DNA of 64,000 nucleotides from Pontibacter deserti (GTDB taxonomy: Bacteria; Bacteroidota; Bacteroidia; Cytophagales; Hymenobacteraceae). Below the pieces are notes generated by a model that was not told the origin of the DNA, ran no database searches, and saw only the letters and a program-made list of their open reading frames with translations. Shown in pieces: positions 33,110 to 41,300 of the stretch (its first letter is position 1; each line of letters opens with the position of its first letter). The DNA lies in contig NZ_JALPRS010000002.1 in the NCBI RefSeq assembly GCF_023630255.1, positions 62,001-126,000 of the forward strand. Direction: 5' to 3'. The translations under genes were made by a program, and so were the position numbers.

Positions 33110-34633
33110 TTAATGTTTAAAGTGACGAACACCAGTCATGACCATAGCCATACCATGTGCATCGCAGTAGTCAATAGAATCCTGGTCTTTGATAGAACCG
33201 CCTGGTTGTACCACTGCTTTTATACCTGCTTTATCAGCAATCTCCACGCAATCCGGGAAGGGGAAGAAGGCATCAGATGCCATTACCGTTTTGCTTAGGT
33301 CAAACCCGAAGCTGTTCGCTTTTTCGATCGCCTGGCGTAAAGCGTCAACACGTGAAGTCTGGCCTACACCGCTGGAGAACATCATTTTGTCTGTTGCTAA
33401 AACTATAGTATTAGACTTTGTGTGCTTGCAAACTTTAGCTGCAAAAACCAGTGCTCTTTTTTCTTCAGCAGTTGGTTCGCGTTTGGTAGCGGTCTTAAAG
33501 TCGGCTTCGGTTTCGGTTTTCAGATCTTTGTCTTGCTCAATTACGCCGTTCAGTAGTGTTTTGAACTGTTTTTTCGGCAGCTCCACGTTGTTTTGCTTTA
33601 ACAGGATGCGGTTTTTCTTGGTCTTCAATAGCTCCAGGGCATCGTTATTAAAGGCAGGCGCGATCAGTACTTCAAAGAAAAGCTTATTTAACTCTTCAGC
33701 CGCAGCTATGTCTATACTTCTGTTTGCGATAATTACACCACCGAAGGCAGACACCGGATCAGAAGACAGGGCATTAAGGTAAGCTTCTTTTATAGTTTCA
33801 CCGGTAGCGCAACCGCAGGCGTTGGTATGTTTAAGTATAGCTACAACCGGTTCGTCAAACTCAGCGGCAAGGGCAACGGCTGCATCCACGTCTACCAGGT
33901 TGTTGTAAGAAAGCTGCTTACCGTTTAGTTGCTCAAAAAGTTCGTCGAGTTTGCCGTAGAAAGTACCCTTTTGGTGCGGGTTCTCGCCGTAGCGGAGCGG
34001 AGTAGCTTCGCGTATACTTTGCTTGAATGGCTGCTCTTCTGCATTACCATTTATATAGTTAAAGATGTGGGTATCATAGTGCGACGAAACATCGAAGGCC
34101 TTGGCAGCAAAGCGTTTACGGTCTTCCAGTTCAGTAGCGCCATTTTTCTCCTGCAGCAAAGTCACCACCTCATCATACTGCTCTCTTGACGACACAATCA
34201 GCACGTCTTTAAAGTTCTTGGCAGCAGCACGAATCAGGGAAATACCTCCAATATCAATCTTTTCAATTATATCTGCTTCCGAAGCGCCGGATGCTACGGT
34301 TTCTTCAAAAGGATAAAGGTCAACTATAACCAAGTCTATTGGCGGGATCTCAAATTTTTCACGCTCTGCAATATCGCTGTCGTTATCGCGACGATGCAAG
34401 ATGCCTCCGAACACTTTAGGGTGAAGCGTTTTAACACGGCCACCGAAAATAGATGGGTAAGCGGTCAGGTCTTCTACGGCTACTACCTCAGCGCCCTGCT
34501 CTTCCAGGAAAGCCTGCGTGCCGCCTGTAGAGTAAATCGTAACATTGTGCTGTTTCAGGAGCTCCACGAGTGGCTCCAGGCGGTCTTTGTAGTAAACTGA
34601 AATAAGTGCCGATTTGATTTTAACTGGTTGCAT
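33110..34633 (-). CDS. purH: Bifunctional AICAR formyltransferase / IMP cyclohydrolase
   Basis: 507 residues, full length. N-terminal IMP cyclohydrolase (MGS-like) domain: KSALISVYYKDRLEPLVELL, STGGTQAFLEEQG, FGGRVKTLHPKVFGGIL. C-terminal AICAR transformylase domain: LRYGENPHQKGTFYG, KHTNACGCATGETI, and the closing VMASDAFFPFPDCVEIADKAGIKAVVQPGGSIKDQ. It performs the last two steps of IMP synthesis. The preceding gene, purN, ends 24 bp before it, so the two form a purine operon. Confidence 0.97.
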   Translation of the reverse strand: MQPVKIKSALISVYYKDRLEPLVELLKQHNVTIYSTGGTQAFLEEQGAEVVAVEDLTAYPSIFGGRVKTLHPKVFGGILHRRDNDSDIAEREKFEIPPIDLVIVDLYPFEETVASGASEADIIEKIDIGGISLIRAAAKNFKDVLIVSSREQYDEVVTLLQEKNGATELEDRKRFAAKAFDVSSHYDTHIFNYINGNAEEQPFKQSIREATPLRYGENPHQKGTFYGKLDELFEQLNGKQLSYNNLVDVDAAVALAAEFDEPVVAILKHTNACGCATGETIKEAYLNALSSDPVSAFGGVIIANRSIDIAAAEELNKLFFEVLIAPAFNNDALELLKTKKNRILLKQNNVELPKKQFKTLLNGVIEQDKDLKTETEADFKTATKREPTAEEKRALVFAAKVCKHTKSNTIVLATDKMMFSSGVGQTSRVDALRQAIEKANSFGFDLSKTVMASDAFFPFPDCVEIADKAGIKAVVQPGGSIKDQDSIDYCDAHGMAMVMTGVRHFKH

Positions 34634-34656
34634 GGGTATGGGTTGAGGATTGATTT

Positions 34657-35250
34657 CTATAGTTCGTCTTTCTTCTGTAGCAGCTTTTCTACTACTTCTG
34701 GCAGGTATTTATGTTCCAACTGTAGTACGCGCGCGGCAAGTTCTTCCGGTGTATCATCAAGGTGTACCGGGCAATATTCCTGAAGTATAAATTCGCCTTT
34801 GTCGTACTCTTCGTTAACGCGGTGTATGGTTATGCCCGATTGTTCGTCACCGGCCTGCACCACGGCTGTGTGCACATGTATGCCATGCATGCCTTTGCCG
34901 CCATACTTTGGCAACAGCGCAGGGTGTATGTTGATAATGCTATCCGGGAAAGTCTGTAAAAACTTCTGAGGTACCAGCCATAAAAAGCCAGCCAGCACTA
35001 TAAGGTCAGGGTTGAAGGATTTTACCTTCTCCAGTACTTTGTCGGTGCCATAAAACTCATCCCTGGAAAACAAAAGAGCCGGGACGTGGTAGGTCTCGGC
35101 TCTTTTTAGGGCATAGGCTTTCGGGTTGTTAGAGAACAGGGCGGCCACACGTATTTCCGGGTGGTGCTCAAAGTGCTCGAGCAGGCGCTGCGCATTGCTC
35201 CCCGATCCGGAAGCGAAAATGACTATATTCTTCTTATCTGGTTGTTCCAA
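34657..35250 (-). CDS. purN: Phosphoribosylglycinamide formyltransferase
   Basis: 197 residues with the PurN fold: IVIFASGSGSNAQRLLEHF near the N-terminus, the catalytic Asn and His in SIINIHPALLPKYGGKGMHG, and the catalytic Asp in VNEEYDKGEFI. Transfers the formyl group from 10-formyl-tetrahydrofolate to GAR in the purine pathway. The start is TTG at 35250 (TTG GAA CAA CCA); there is no in-frame ATG or GTG near the N-terminal motif. Located just upstream of purH. Confidence 0.95.
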   Translation of the reverse strand: MEQPDKKNIVIFASGSGSNAQRLLEHFEHHPEIRVAALFSNNPKAYALKRAETYHVPALLFSRDEFYGTDKVLEKVKSFNPDLIVLAGFLWLVPQKFLQTFPDSIINIHPALLPKYGGKGMHGIHVHTAVVQAGDEQSGITIHRVNEEYDKGEFILQEYCPVHLDDTPEELAARVLQLEHKYLPEVVEKLLQKKDEL

Positions 35251-35377
35251 AAGTATAAAATTGCTTTATAGCTGCAAATATAGCCAGTTTGCTTATAGTT
35301 GCCAGTAAGTACAAGTATAAATCTGGAATTCCATGTTGCAGGAACATGCCTCCCTCAGCCAAACTATAAACTATAAT

Positions 35378-36202
35378 TTACTTCCAGTATCTTTCAATGG
35401 CTACTGCCACCCCGTCTTCTATACTTGGTAGCGTAATTTCTTTTGCCACGGCTTTTACTTCGTCGCGGGCGTTACCTACGGCTATGCCCATTCCTACAGC
35501 CTGCAGCATATCAATGTCGTTATAGTTGTCGCCGAAGGCCATTACTTCGTGCATACCTATATCGAAACGTTCTTTTAGTAACAGCTCCAGGGTAGTAGCT
35601 TTAGAAATGGAACGCGGTGCTAACTCCAGGTAAGTGTCTTTAGAGCGGTAAGCGTGCACTTGGTCAGCAAAGTTTTTAGCCAATTCCTGGTGCAGCGCAT
35701 TAATCTCATCGGCGGGCCCCATACACATTACTTTATGCGCTCCGGTTTTTGTTTGATGCCATCTCTCAAGTATAGGCAACAGTACTGCTATTTTAGGAGA
35801 TACTTTTGTGATGCGCTCTTCACGGTCGGCCCAGTAATCAGCGGCGGGCGCATACCAGTTATCCTGCTCGTAGAGGCTGATGTGTATATTGGTGCCGTTC
35901 GCAAAATCATAAATGGACTGGCAAACAGCCGCAGGTATCTGTACCGAATCCAGTTGAATAGCTTCTGTTTTACCTTCCTCGAATTGAATAACATAGCCGC
36001 CATTAAAGCAAATCAGCGGGTGATGCAGAATATCAAGTTCCTGTTGCAGGTGGCGCATGGCAGAAGGCATACGCGATGAAGCAAGTATAACCGGTACGTT
36101 TTTATTTAATTGTTTGAAAGTGTAAATAGTGCGTTGCGATAGCTGACGATCTTTGTTTAGTAAGGTGCCGTCTATATCACTGCAGATTGCTCGAAATTTC
36201 AT
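35378..36202 (-). CDS. Cof-type HAD-IIB family hydrolase
   Basis: 274 residues, a HAD phosphatase with a type IIB cap. Motif I is CSDIDGTLLNKD (nucleophile D9, acid D11), motif II is VILASSRMP, and motifs III/IV are KATTLELLLKE with AFGDNYNDIDMLQAVGMGIAVGNA. Such enzymes dephosphorylate sugar phosphates, FMN or cofactors; the exact substrate is unknown. Monocistronic, with an inverted repeat terminator from the next gene just upstream. Confidence 0.9.
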   Translation of the reverse strand: MKFRAICSDIDGTLLNKDRQLSQRTIYTFKQLNKNVPVILASSRMPSAMRHLQQELDILHHPLICFNGGYVIQFEEGKTEAIQLDSVQIPAAVCQSIYDFANGTNIHISLYEQDNWYAPAADYWADREERITKVSPKIAVLLPILERWHQTKTGAHKVMCMGPADEINALHQELAKNFADQVHAYRSKDTYLELAPRSISKATTLELLLKERFDIGMHEVMAFGDNYNDIDMLQAVGMGIAVGNARDEVKAVAKEITLPSIEDGVAVAIERYWK

Positions 36203-36302
36203 AGGGGTTAGAGTTTCTTCTAAAGAAGTGTAAGTTACAAGTAAAGGTTCCTAAATAATAACTATCAGCAAACCCATCAGTTCCTTTCTTTTATCCGAAA
36301 AA

Positions 36303-36350
36303 GCTACTGCCACTACCAACGCCTTATAAAGGGTTAATAGTGGCAGTAGC
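36303..36350 (-). terminator. Terminator after the 201-residue secreted protein
   Basis: A perfect 13-bp stem (GCTACTGCCACTA with TAGTGGCAGTAGC, 22-nt loop) is followed on the minus strand by TTTTTCGG. Confidence 0.8.
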
Positions 36351-36382
36351 CAATAAGAAATGCTTTATAGTTTTAATGTTAC

Positions 36383-36988
36383 TTATAAGCTGGAAGCATA
36401 CTGGAGAAGTTTTCTGATTTCCTCTTCACTTTTTAGCTCCAGGTTATTTTCTTTAATGTAGTCTTTTAGTTTGTTAGTATGGGTAGGGAATAGCTTTAGA
36501 AAGTTTGCAGTAGTAGCTGGCAAGTAGTCTGTGTTACTGCCTATGTAAAAAGATTTTATCGTGTTAGATGCTTCTGTTCCTGCAAGTGTATGTTGTTCTT
36601 TTATAAGCAGCTTTCTATCGTTTATTCTATCTAGTAACTTTAAAATGAAAGCGCTTTTTGTGTCATAAAAAAAGGTGTCCTTGTCTATAGTTATCATGTC
36701 TACTATATACATGTCGTCAAGTGCTAGTGTGTCTTTCTTAGCACGGATAAATTCTACTTCTTCATTAAGCAGATTATAATTTAAAATACCCGGGCTGGTT
36801 AACCCTGTAATAAAGGTAACCTTGCCTTTTTTAAACTGCGGGTAGTAATAAGCTTTAGACTGAGCTGATGAGCTCACCTCTTTTTCTGATAAGTTTGATT
36901 TAACCTGAGCAGTAGAGATTGTAGCTGACAACAGGACTATGCCCACCACCAGGTATAGGTTTCTTAGATGTTTTCTGTAAAGTTGCAT
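36383..36988 (-). CDS. Hypothetical secreted protein
   Basis: 201 residues, not recognised. A signal peptide (HLRNLYLVVGIVLLSATIS) ends STA before Q. The mature part begins with KVTFITGLTSPGILNYNLLNEEVEFI, similar in feel to Bacteroidota proteins annotated as hypothetical that sit in the periplasm and carry beta structure, then becomes helical near the end (KLFPTHTNKLKDYIKENNLELKSEEEIRKLL). Single gene with its own terminator. The 202-bp gap upstream is AT-rich without visible features. Confidence 0.65.
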   Translation of the reverse strand: MQLYRKHLRNLYLVVGIVLLSATISTAQVKSNLSEKEVSSSAQSKAYYYPQFKKGKVTFITGLTSPGILNYNLLNEEVEFIRAKKDTLALDDMYIVDMITIDKDTFFYDTKSAFILKLLDRINDRKLLIKEQHTLAGTEASNTIKSFYIGSNTDYLPATTANFLKLFPTHTNKLKDYIKENNLELKSEEEIRKLLQYASSL

Positions 36989-37190
36989 AGGAGAGTAGAA
37001 TTGTTTTATAGAGAATCAGTTTATGGTTTTATTGAGATATACTACGTGTATTCTTCAACAAAATACAAAATGTTGCAGATATTTAAATATAATTTGCTGA
37101 TTATGTTCGTGTAGCCTGCAAATTACCTTTTGGATACTGCCTCTAACTCGGTAAAACTTACTACTCTAGAAGAGTACTATTGTGTACTAA

Positions 37191-37697
37191 CTATACCAAC
37201 AGCTTGCTTTTTGCTTTTAGCGACCATGTAAACCTAAATTCTGCAACCTGATCTCCTTTTTCATCGAGACCTATACTTGTGGCTGTTATTGTTACGCCTT
37301 CGCCGGTTAGTTTAGTGTGTTCTGCGGCTTCCATTATCCGCCTGCCATCCTCGCACATAAACGTAATCTTACCTACAGCTTTTTTAGTGAAGTCTGCGTC
37401 CACATGGGTCACCAGCATCGAAACAGCAGGGTCGGCTTTGTATGTATGCATCATGCAGAGTGCGCCAGTTGAGAGTTCTGCGGCCATGCTCAGACATGCA
37501 AAGTAGATAGAGTTAAACGGGTTCTTGTTCAGGTATTTGTAAGGGATGGTAACAGTAGCACGCTCGTTAGTTAAGGAGGTTATGCGCAGGTCGGCCATGT
37601 AAGCCATCGGTAATTTGGCAAGCATAAACAGGCGAAACTTTGCCGGAGAAGCCACAAGGGCTTTAAATTCATCTGCTGTAGAAACTCTGTTATTCAT
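37191..37697 (-). CDS. DUF4442 hotdog-fold protein
   Basis: 168 residues. The pattern PYKYLNKNPFNSIYFACLSMAAELSTGALCMMHTY is the signature of DUF4442, a hotdog-fold family related to acyl-CoA thioesterases (PaaI-like). The Asn and Asn/Ser around NPFNSIYFA lie where the family's active-site residues sit. Probably a cytosolic acyl-thioesterase or a non-catalytic acyl binder. Monocistronic; ATG at 37697. Confidence 0.8.
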   Translation of the reverse strand: MNNRVSTADEFKALVASPAKFRLFMLAKLPMAYMADLRITSLTNERATVTIPYKYLNKNPFNSIYFACLSMAAELSTGALCMMHTYKADPAVSMLVTHVDADFTKKAVGKITFMCEDGRRIMEAAEHTKLTGEGVTITATSIGLDEKGDQVAEFRFTWSLKAKSKLLV

Positions 37698-37839
37698 GTA
37701 GCTATAGGTTAGTTTTGTTTATACTTGATAATAAACTATAAGGATAAAAGGAACCTGCACAAGACAACTGGTTTTAAGCGCTTTTGCCTGATTTTCTTTA
37801 GCAACGGGGTTATTAACTCCGCTGTAAAGTTTAGCTTGG

Positions 37840-38685
37840 TTATCCTACCAGTACCATCGATAATATACCTGTCAGCATAATGAATTTGTTCAGGTTGCTC
37901 AGGTAAGAAAAATCACGTTTACGGTCAGCGCGGGTAAGTTTTATAGTTAGCCAAATCGCTGGCAGCAACACCAACAGTAGCATATAACCATCAAGTATAA
38001 AAGAAGTGCGACTGTGTAAAACCACCACGATCAGGAAGGCCTGGAAAATTGCAATGATAGGGTAGAGCACCAGCTTTGTTTTACGAATGCCCAGTAGTAT
38101 GGGTAAGGTACGGCACTCAAAAGATGCATCGCCTTTTACATCTTCCATATCTTTGATTATCTCCCGAATGAGTGAAATAAGAAAGGCAAACAAGGCATAG
38201 CTCAAGGTAATACGGTTCAGGCTGTTATCATAAACTGCAACTACCAAGAGCATACTTGCCGAAAGCAGCGCAGTAACTATATTTCCTGTCAGGGGGAGTT
38301 TTTTTAATCGAGCAGAATAGCCCCACAACAGCATTACAGCTCCTGTATTAATTAACCCGATAGAAAGACTTAACCAGAAACCTATGGCTATACCTGCCAA
38401 TGAAAAGAGCAGGTGCGCAAACATGGCATGTCTGCGGCGAACAGCAGTGCCAACAACCAATTTACCAGGCTTGTTAATCGCATCAATTTTTACATCATAA
38501 TAGTCATTTATGATATAGCCTGCTGCTGCAATGAGTACTGTAGAAAATGAAAGCAGACCAAACCCGGGCTCCAGTACTTTAGACCAGTTTATGCCTGGTG
38601 CTAATAAGCATGCTTGTGCCAGCGCCTGACTCAACACGATAAGCACCAGATTTGGGAAGCGGATAAGGTTTAGGAAAGCTTTCAC
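37840..38685 (-). CDS. UbiA-type prenyltransferase (geranylgeranylglycerol-phosphate type)
   Basis: About 281 residues, eight or nine membrane helices. The two aspartate-rich motifs of the UbiA superfamily are INDYYDVKIDAINKPGK (about 45-61 from the chosen start) and IKDMEDVKGD, which bind the Mg-prenyl diphosphate. The GTG at 38685 (KAFLNLIRFPNL) is chosen; the frame is open to a TTG at 38742, but that extension is not like the family. In Bacteroidota such genes sit near kdsC-like and DUF2520 genes, as here, and are named geranylgeranylglycerol-phosphate geranylgeranyltransferase; substrate is not proven. Confidence 0.85.
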   Translation of the reverse strand: MKAFLNLIRFPNLVLIVLSQALAQACLLAPGINWSKVLEPGFGLLSFSTVLIAAAGYIINDYYDVKIDAINKPGKLVVGTAVRRRHAMFAHLLFSLAGIAIGFWLSLSIGLINTGAVMLLWGYSARLKKLPLTGNIVTALLSASMLLVVAVYDNSLNRITLSYALFAFLISLIREIIKDMEDVKGDASFECRTLPILLGIRKTKLVLYPIIAIFQAFLIVVVLHSRTSFILDGYMLLLVLLPAIWLTIKLTRADRKRDFSYLSNLNKFIMLTGILSMVLVG

Positions 38686-38761
38686 AGGAAGGTTAGCGCA
38701 AGTATAAGTAGTAAAGTTATAATACCAGTAACTACTACGCAAAACTAAAGTGTAGTCATAA

Positions 38762-38789
38762 AAAAAGCCCCTGTAAGGAGGGGCTTTTT
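38762..38789 (-). terminator. Terminator after the cold shock gene
   Basis: AAAAAGCCCC and GGGGCTTTTT pair over an 8-nt loop, with T on the minus-strand side; 24 bp beyond the cold shock stop. Confidence 0.88.
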
Positions 38790-38813
38790 CTGTAACTGTA
38801 AAGTATATCTTTA

Positions 38814-39008
38814 TTAGATTCTTTTCACGTTTACAGCATTGATTCCTTTTTTGCCTTCCTGCGTATCGAAAGCTACGCGGTCGTTCTGCTGAATCTGCAG
38901 ACCGTTAAGACCTGTGATGTGCACAAAGAAATCTTCATTTGTTTCGTCCTCGGTAATGAAACCAAAACCTTTAGACTCAATAAAAAACTTTACTTTTCCT
39001 GTTTTCAT
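38814..39008 (-). CDS. Cold shock domain protein (CspA family)
   Basis: 64 residues, one cold shock domain (OB fold). RNP-1 is KGFGFI (about 13-18) and RNP-2 is DFFVHIT (about 26-32). It binds single-stranded nucleic acid and melts RNA structure. Starts MKTGKVKFFIESKG. Monocistronic with a strong terminator and a likely promoter 36-65 bp upstream. Confidence 0.95.
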   Translation of the reverse strand: MKTGKVKFFIESKGFGFITEDETNEDFFVHITGLNGLQIQQNDRVAFDTQEGKKGINAVNVKRI

Positions 39009-39043
39009 AAAGAATTAATTATTGTAATAAAATTAAACTGTTG

Positions 39044-39073
39044 TAAAGATATAAGTAAATAATATATATGCAA
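39044..39073 (-). promoter_or_regulatory. Likely promoter of the cold shock gene
   Basis: On the minus strand TTGCA (39073-39069) and TATCTTTA (39051-39044) resemble the -33 TTG and -7 TAnnTTTG boxes of Bacteroidota with normal spacing, one mismatch in the last base. Confidence 0.45.
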
Positions 39074-39126
39074 GTTTGGATAATAAAAATTTTGCTTAAA
39101 AATCTAAAAAAAGTATAAGATTGTCT

Positions 39127-39624
39127 TTACCAGGTATCTTGTGCTTTCATAATCTTCTCGATCAGCTCCCGTACAGCTCCACGACCCCCGTCTTTTGTAG
39201 CGATAAATGTGCTGATTTCTTTTATGTCGTCGGCGGCATCGGCAGGGCAGGCACGAAAGCCACAGCGCTGCATTACTTCAAGATCGGGCATGTCGTCGCC
39301 CATATAAGCTACTGTGGCCGGATGAATGCCTTGCATGTACAGGTAATCTTCAAAAACATCTACTTTGTCCTCCACACCTAAAAATATGTCCTCTATACTT
39401 AGATCTTCGAGGCGGTTACGTACGCCTGGCTCGTTTTTGCCTGAGATAATAGCAACTTTGTAGCCCTGGCGGATAGCATGTTTAATTGCAAAGCCATCTT
39501 TAATATTAAAAGCACGCACCTGCTCACCGTCAGCAAAAACATAAAGAAACCCGTCAGTTAGTACTCCGTCTACATCAAAAATAAAAGTATTAATGCGGGT
39601 TAGGTCTGGTTGAATGATTGACAT
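39127..39624 (-). CDS. KdsC-like HAD-IIIA phosphatase
   Basis: 165 residues; the ATG at 39624 (MSIIQPDLTR) is chosen over a TTG at 39639. HAD motifs: FDVDGVLTDG (D17, D19), VAIISGKNEPGV, and YMGDDMPDLEVMQRCGF. There is no cap domain, as in KdsC tetramers. It most likely removes phosphate from 3-deoxy-D-manno-octulosonate 8-phosphate on the way to the inner core of lipopolysaccharide, although relatives act on other acid sugars. Followed by the UbiA and cold shock genes in the same direction, each with its own gap. Confidence 0.87.
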   Translation of the reverse strand: MSIIQPDLTRINTFIFDVDGVLTDGFLYVFADGEQVRAFNIKDGFAIKHAIRQGYKVAIISGKNEPGVRNRLEDLSIEDIFLGVEDKVDVFEDYLYMQGIHPATVAYMGDDMPDLEVMQRCGFRACPADAADDIKEISTFIATKDGGRGAVRELIEKIMKAQDTW

Positions 39625-39640
39625 AGCTTTATAAAACAAA

Positions 39641-39664
39641 AAAGGTTCTCGTAAAAGAACCTTT
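39641..39664 (-). terminator. Terminator after iscX
   Basis: AAAGGTTCT and AGAACCTTT pair around a 6-nt loop; on the minus strand they run into a TTTTTTG stretch (39641 and leftwards). It ends only 17 bp before the kdsC-like start. Confidence 0.75.
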
Positions 39665-39715
39665 AAATGTATAGAAAATATTTAATATTTACGCTCAAAC
39701 GAAGGTTTTTAGGCC

Positions 39716-39952
39716 TTAATCCTGGTTGTCGCGCCACTCATAAACCCAGGCAGCCTGTATCTGCTCCAGGTGCCCTTCGTTAGCCTCTTCACGTTTACCA
39801 ACAAAATTTGGTAAAGAAAGTACCCAGTCCAGCAGTTCTGTAAAGCGGATGCGGTAAATCTTTGATTCAGTGAAATCATCGCCGAACTTTTCGTAAAGTG
39901 CCATGGCTATATCTTCGTGGTCGCTCCACGTCATTGGTGGTTCGTAGCTCAT
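39716..39952 (-). CDS. iscX: Fe-S cluster assembly protein IscX
   Basis: 78 residues. Signature sequence MTWSDHEDIAMALYEKFGDD, then the conserved IRFTELLDWVLSLPNFVG and the acidic end NEGHLEQIQAAWVYEWRDNQ, matching the small acidic IscX/YfhJ family. IscX binds IscS and iron and tunes Fe-S cluster delivery. Its upstream neighbour on the same strand is a [2Fe-2S] ferredoxin, the same pair as in isc operons, although the rest of isc is not here. Confidence 0.92.
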   Translation of the reverse strand: MSYEPPMTWSDHEDIAMALYEKFGDDFTESKIYRIRFTELLDWVLSLPNFVGKREEANEGHLEQIQAAWVYEWRDNQD

Positions 39953-40070
39953 ATCTTTTCAGTTAAGAATTATCTGTGATCAGTAAACTTTTATAGTAAG
40001 TGAATTTTTCAGCTAACCATTACCGTAATTAATAAACAAATACCTTTTTACAAATTACTGATAACTGTGG

Positions 40071-40400
40071 TTAGTGGCCCAGGAAGTCCTGCTCCGGTAT
40101 AGTTACAACAATATCTTCGTTGCCTTGTACCACGCACTGGCAGCCCAGCCTGGAATTAATTCTCGGATCTACAGCGCGGTCAATGTAATCTTCTTCCTTA
40201 TCAGAAATCTCCGGCAGGTCGTCCATTCCGGCTTCTACATATACATGGCAGGTACTGCAACCACAAACACCACCACAGTTATGCTGTAATTTAATATCGT
40301 TGTTGAGAGCTACGTCCAGCACCGATTCACCTTCTACGGCGGGGTGTGTCTGGTCCGGGGAGCCATCAGCAAACTTAAATGTTATATTTACAACTTTCAT
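40071..40400 (-). CDS. fdx: [2Fe-2S] ferredoxin, adrenodoxin (Isc) type
   Basis: 109 residues with the cluster ligands in C-x5-C-x2-C order: C42, C48 and C51 (HNCGGVCGCSTCHVYV), and a fourth at C87 or C89 (LGCQC). The DDLPEISDKEEDYID segment with its acidic residues is the typical partner-docking helix of the Isc ferredoxins. Supplies electrons for cluster assembly. It precedes iscX with a 118-bp gap. Confidence 0.92.
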   Translation of the reverse strand: MKVVNITFKFADGSPDQTHPAVEGESVLDVALNNDIKLQHNCGGVCGCSTCHVYVEAGMDDLPEISDKEEDYIDRAVDPRINSRLGCQCVVQGNEDIVVTIPEQDFLGH

Positions 40401-40490
40401 TTTTCTAATTTCTATTCAGGGTGCAAAGTTATAAAACAAGCCTCCCGAATCAAAGTTATAACGGGTTTGTGTTTTAAGGTGGGTTTATAC

Positions 40491-41291
40491 TTACTGGTAC
40501 TTGCCTAATGAATCAGGGTTAGCTTTAGCTGCCTGTATACTTTGGGTAAGCTGCTGATATATGCTTTGCAGTTGCGGAAAAGGTTGTAAAAGACGAAGGT
40601 GCTCTTCAACTACATTCTGATCGTGGCGTACGGCTGGTCCGGTTTGTACTGTAAACGGGTGATGTGCACTGGCCTTTTTTATAGTTTCGTGGATGAGTGG
40701 CTGTAGCAGGTTAGCTGGTAGATCGGCATTCTGTAAAAGCTCTTGGCTGATTCCCAACAGGTGGTTTGTAAAGTTGCAGGCAAATACGGCAGCGAGGTGT
40801 AACTGCTTCCTTTTATCAGAATTAACCAGTTCTACCTGCTGGCTAATGCTTTTGGCTAGTTGCTCCAACAATGCCGTCGTTTCTTTGGTATCGGCTTCTA
40901 TAAGTATAGGTACTTCCTGCATGTTTACAGGTGCATTTTTAGTGAAGGTTTGTAGCGGGTAAAATACAGCTGGTTTTGCTCCTGGGATACTTACTAAAGT
41001 TGTAATTGGCTGCGAGCCGGAAGTGTGCGCTACAATTGTACCAGGCTGTACTTTAAGAGAGGCTGCTACTTCAGTGAGTGCGGCATCTGGTACGGCAATT
41101 AGTATAACTTGCATAGGTGTTGAGCTAAAGTCTAATGAGGTTACAGCTGTTGTGCCCTTTAGTTGAGAGGCCAGCTCTTCACCGTGAGCCATAGTTCTGC
41201 TATAAACTACTTTTATACTATGTCCTGCCTGCTGCAAGGCAAAAGATAAGTGCCAAGCTACATTTCCTGCTCCAACTATAGCTATATTCAT
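40491..41291 (-). CDS. DUF2520 / Rossmann-like NAD(P)-binding protein
   Basis: 266 residues. The N-terminus is a dinucleotide-binding fold, IAIVGAGNVAWHLSFALQQAG, followed by a strand ending VIYSR-like KVVYSR and ILIAVPDAALTEVA. The C-terminal helical part carries the DUF2520 segment LAAVFACNFTNHLLGISQELL. Related to ketopantoate reductase/F420-dependent NADP oxidoreductases. Function unknown; in Bacteroidota often beside kdsC-like and UbiA genes. It ends 91 bp before the ferredoxin gene and starts 10 bp after the glycosyltransferase. Confidence 0.85.
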   Translation of the reverse strand: MNIAIVGAGNVAWHLSFALQQAGHSIKVVYSRTMAHGEELASQLKGTTAVTSLDFSSTPMQVILIAVPDAALTEVAASLKVQPGTIVAHTSGSQPITTLVSIPGAKPAVFYPLQTFTKNAPVNMQEVPILIEADTKETTALLEQLAKSISQQVELVNSDKRKQLHLAAVFACNFTNHLLGISQELLQNADLPANLLQPLIHETIKKASAHHPFTVQTGPAVRHDQNVVEEHLRLLQPFPQLQSIYQQLTQSIQAAKANPDSLGKYQ

Positions 41292-41300
41292 GTTGTTCTT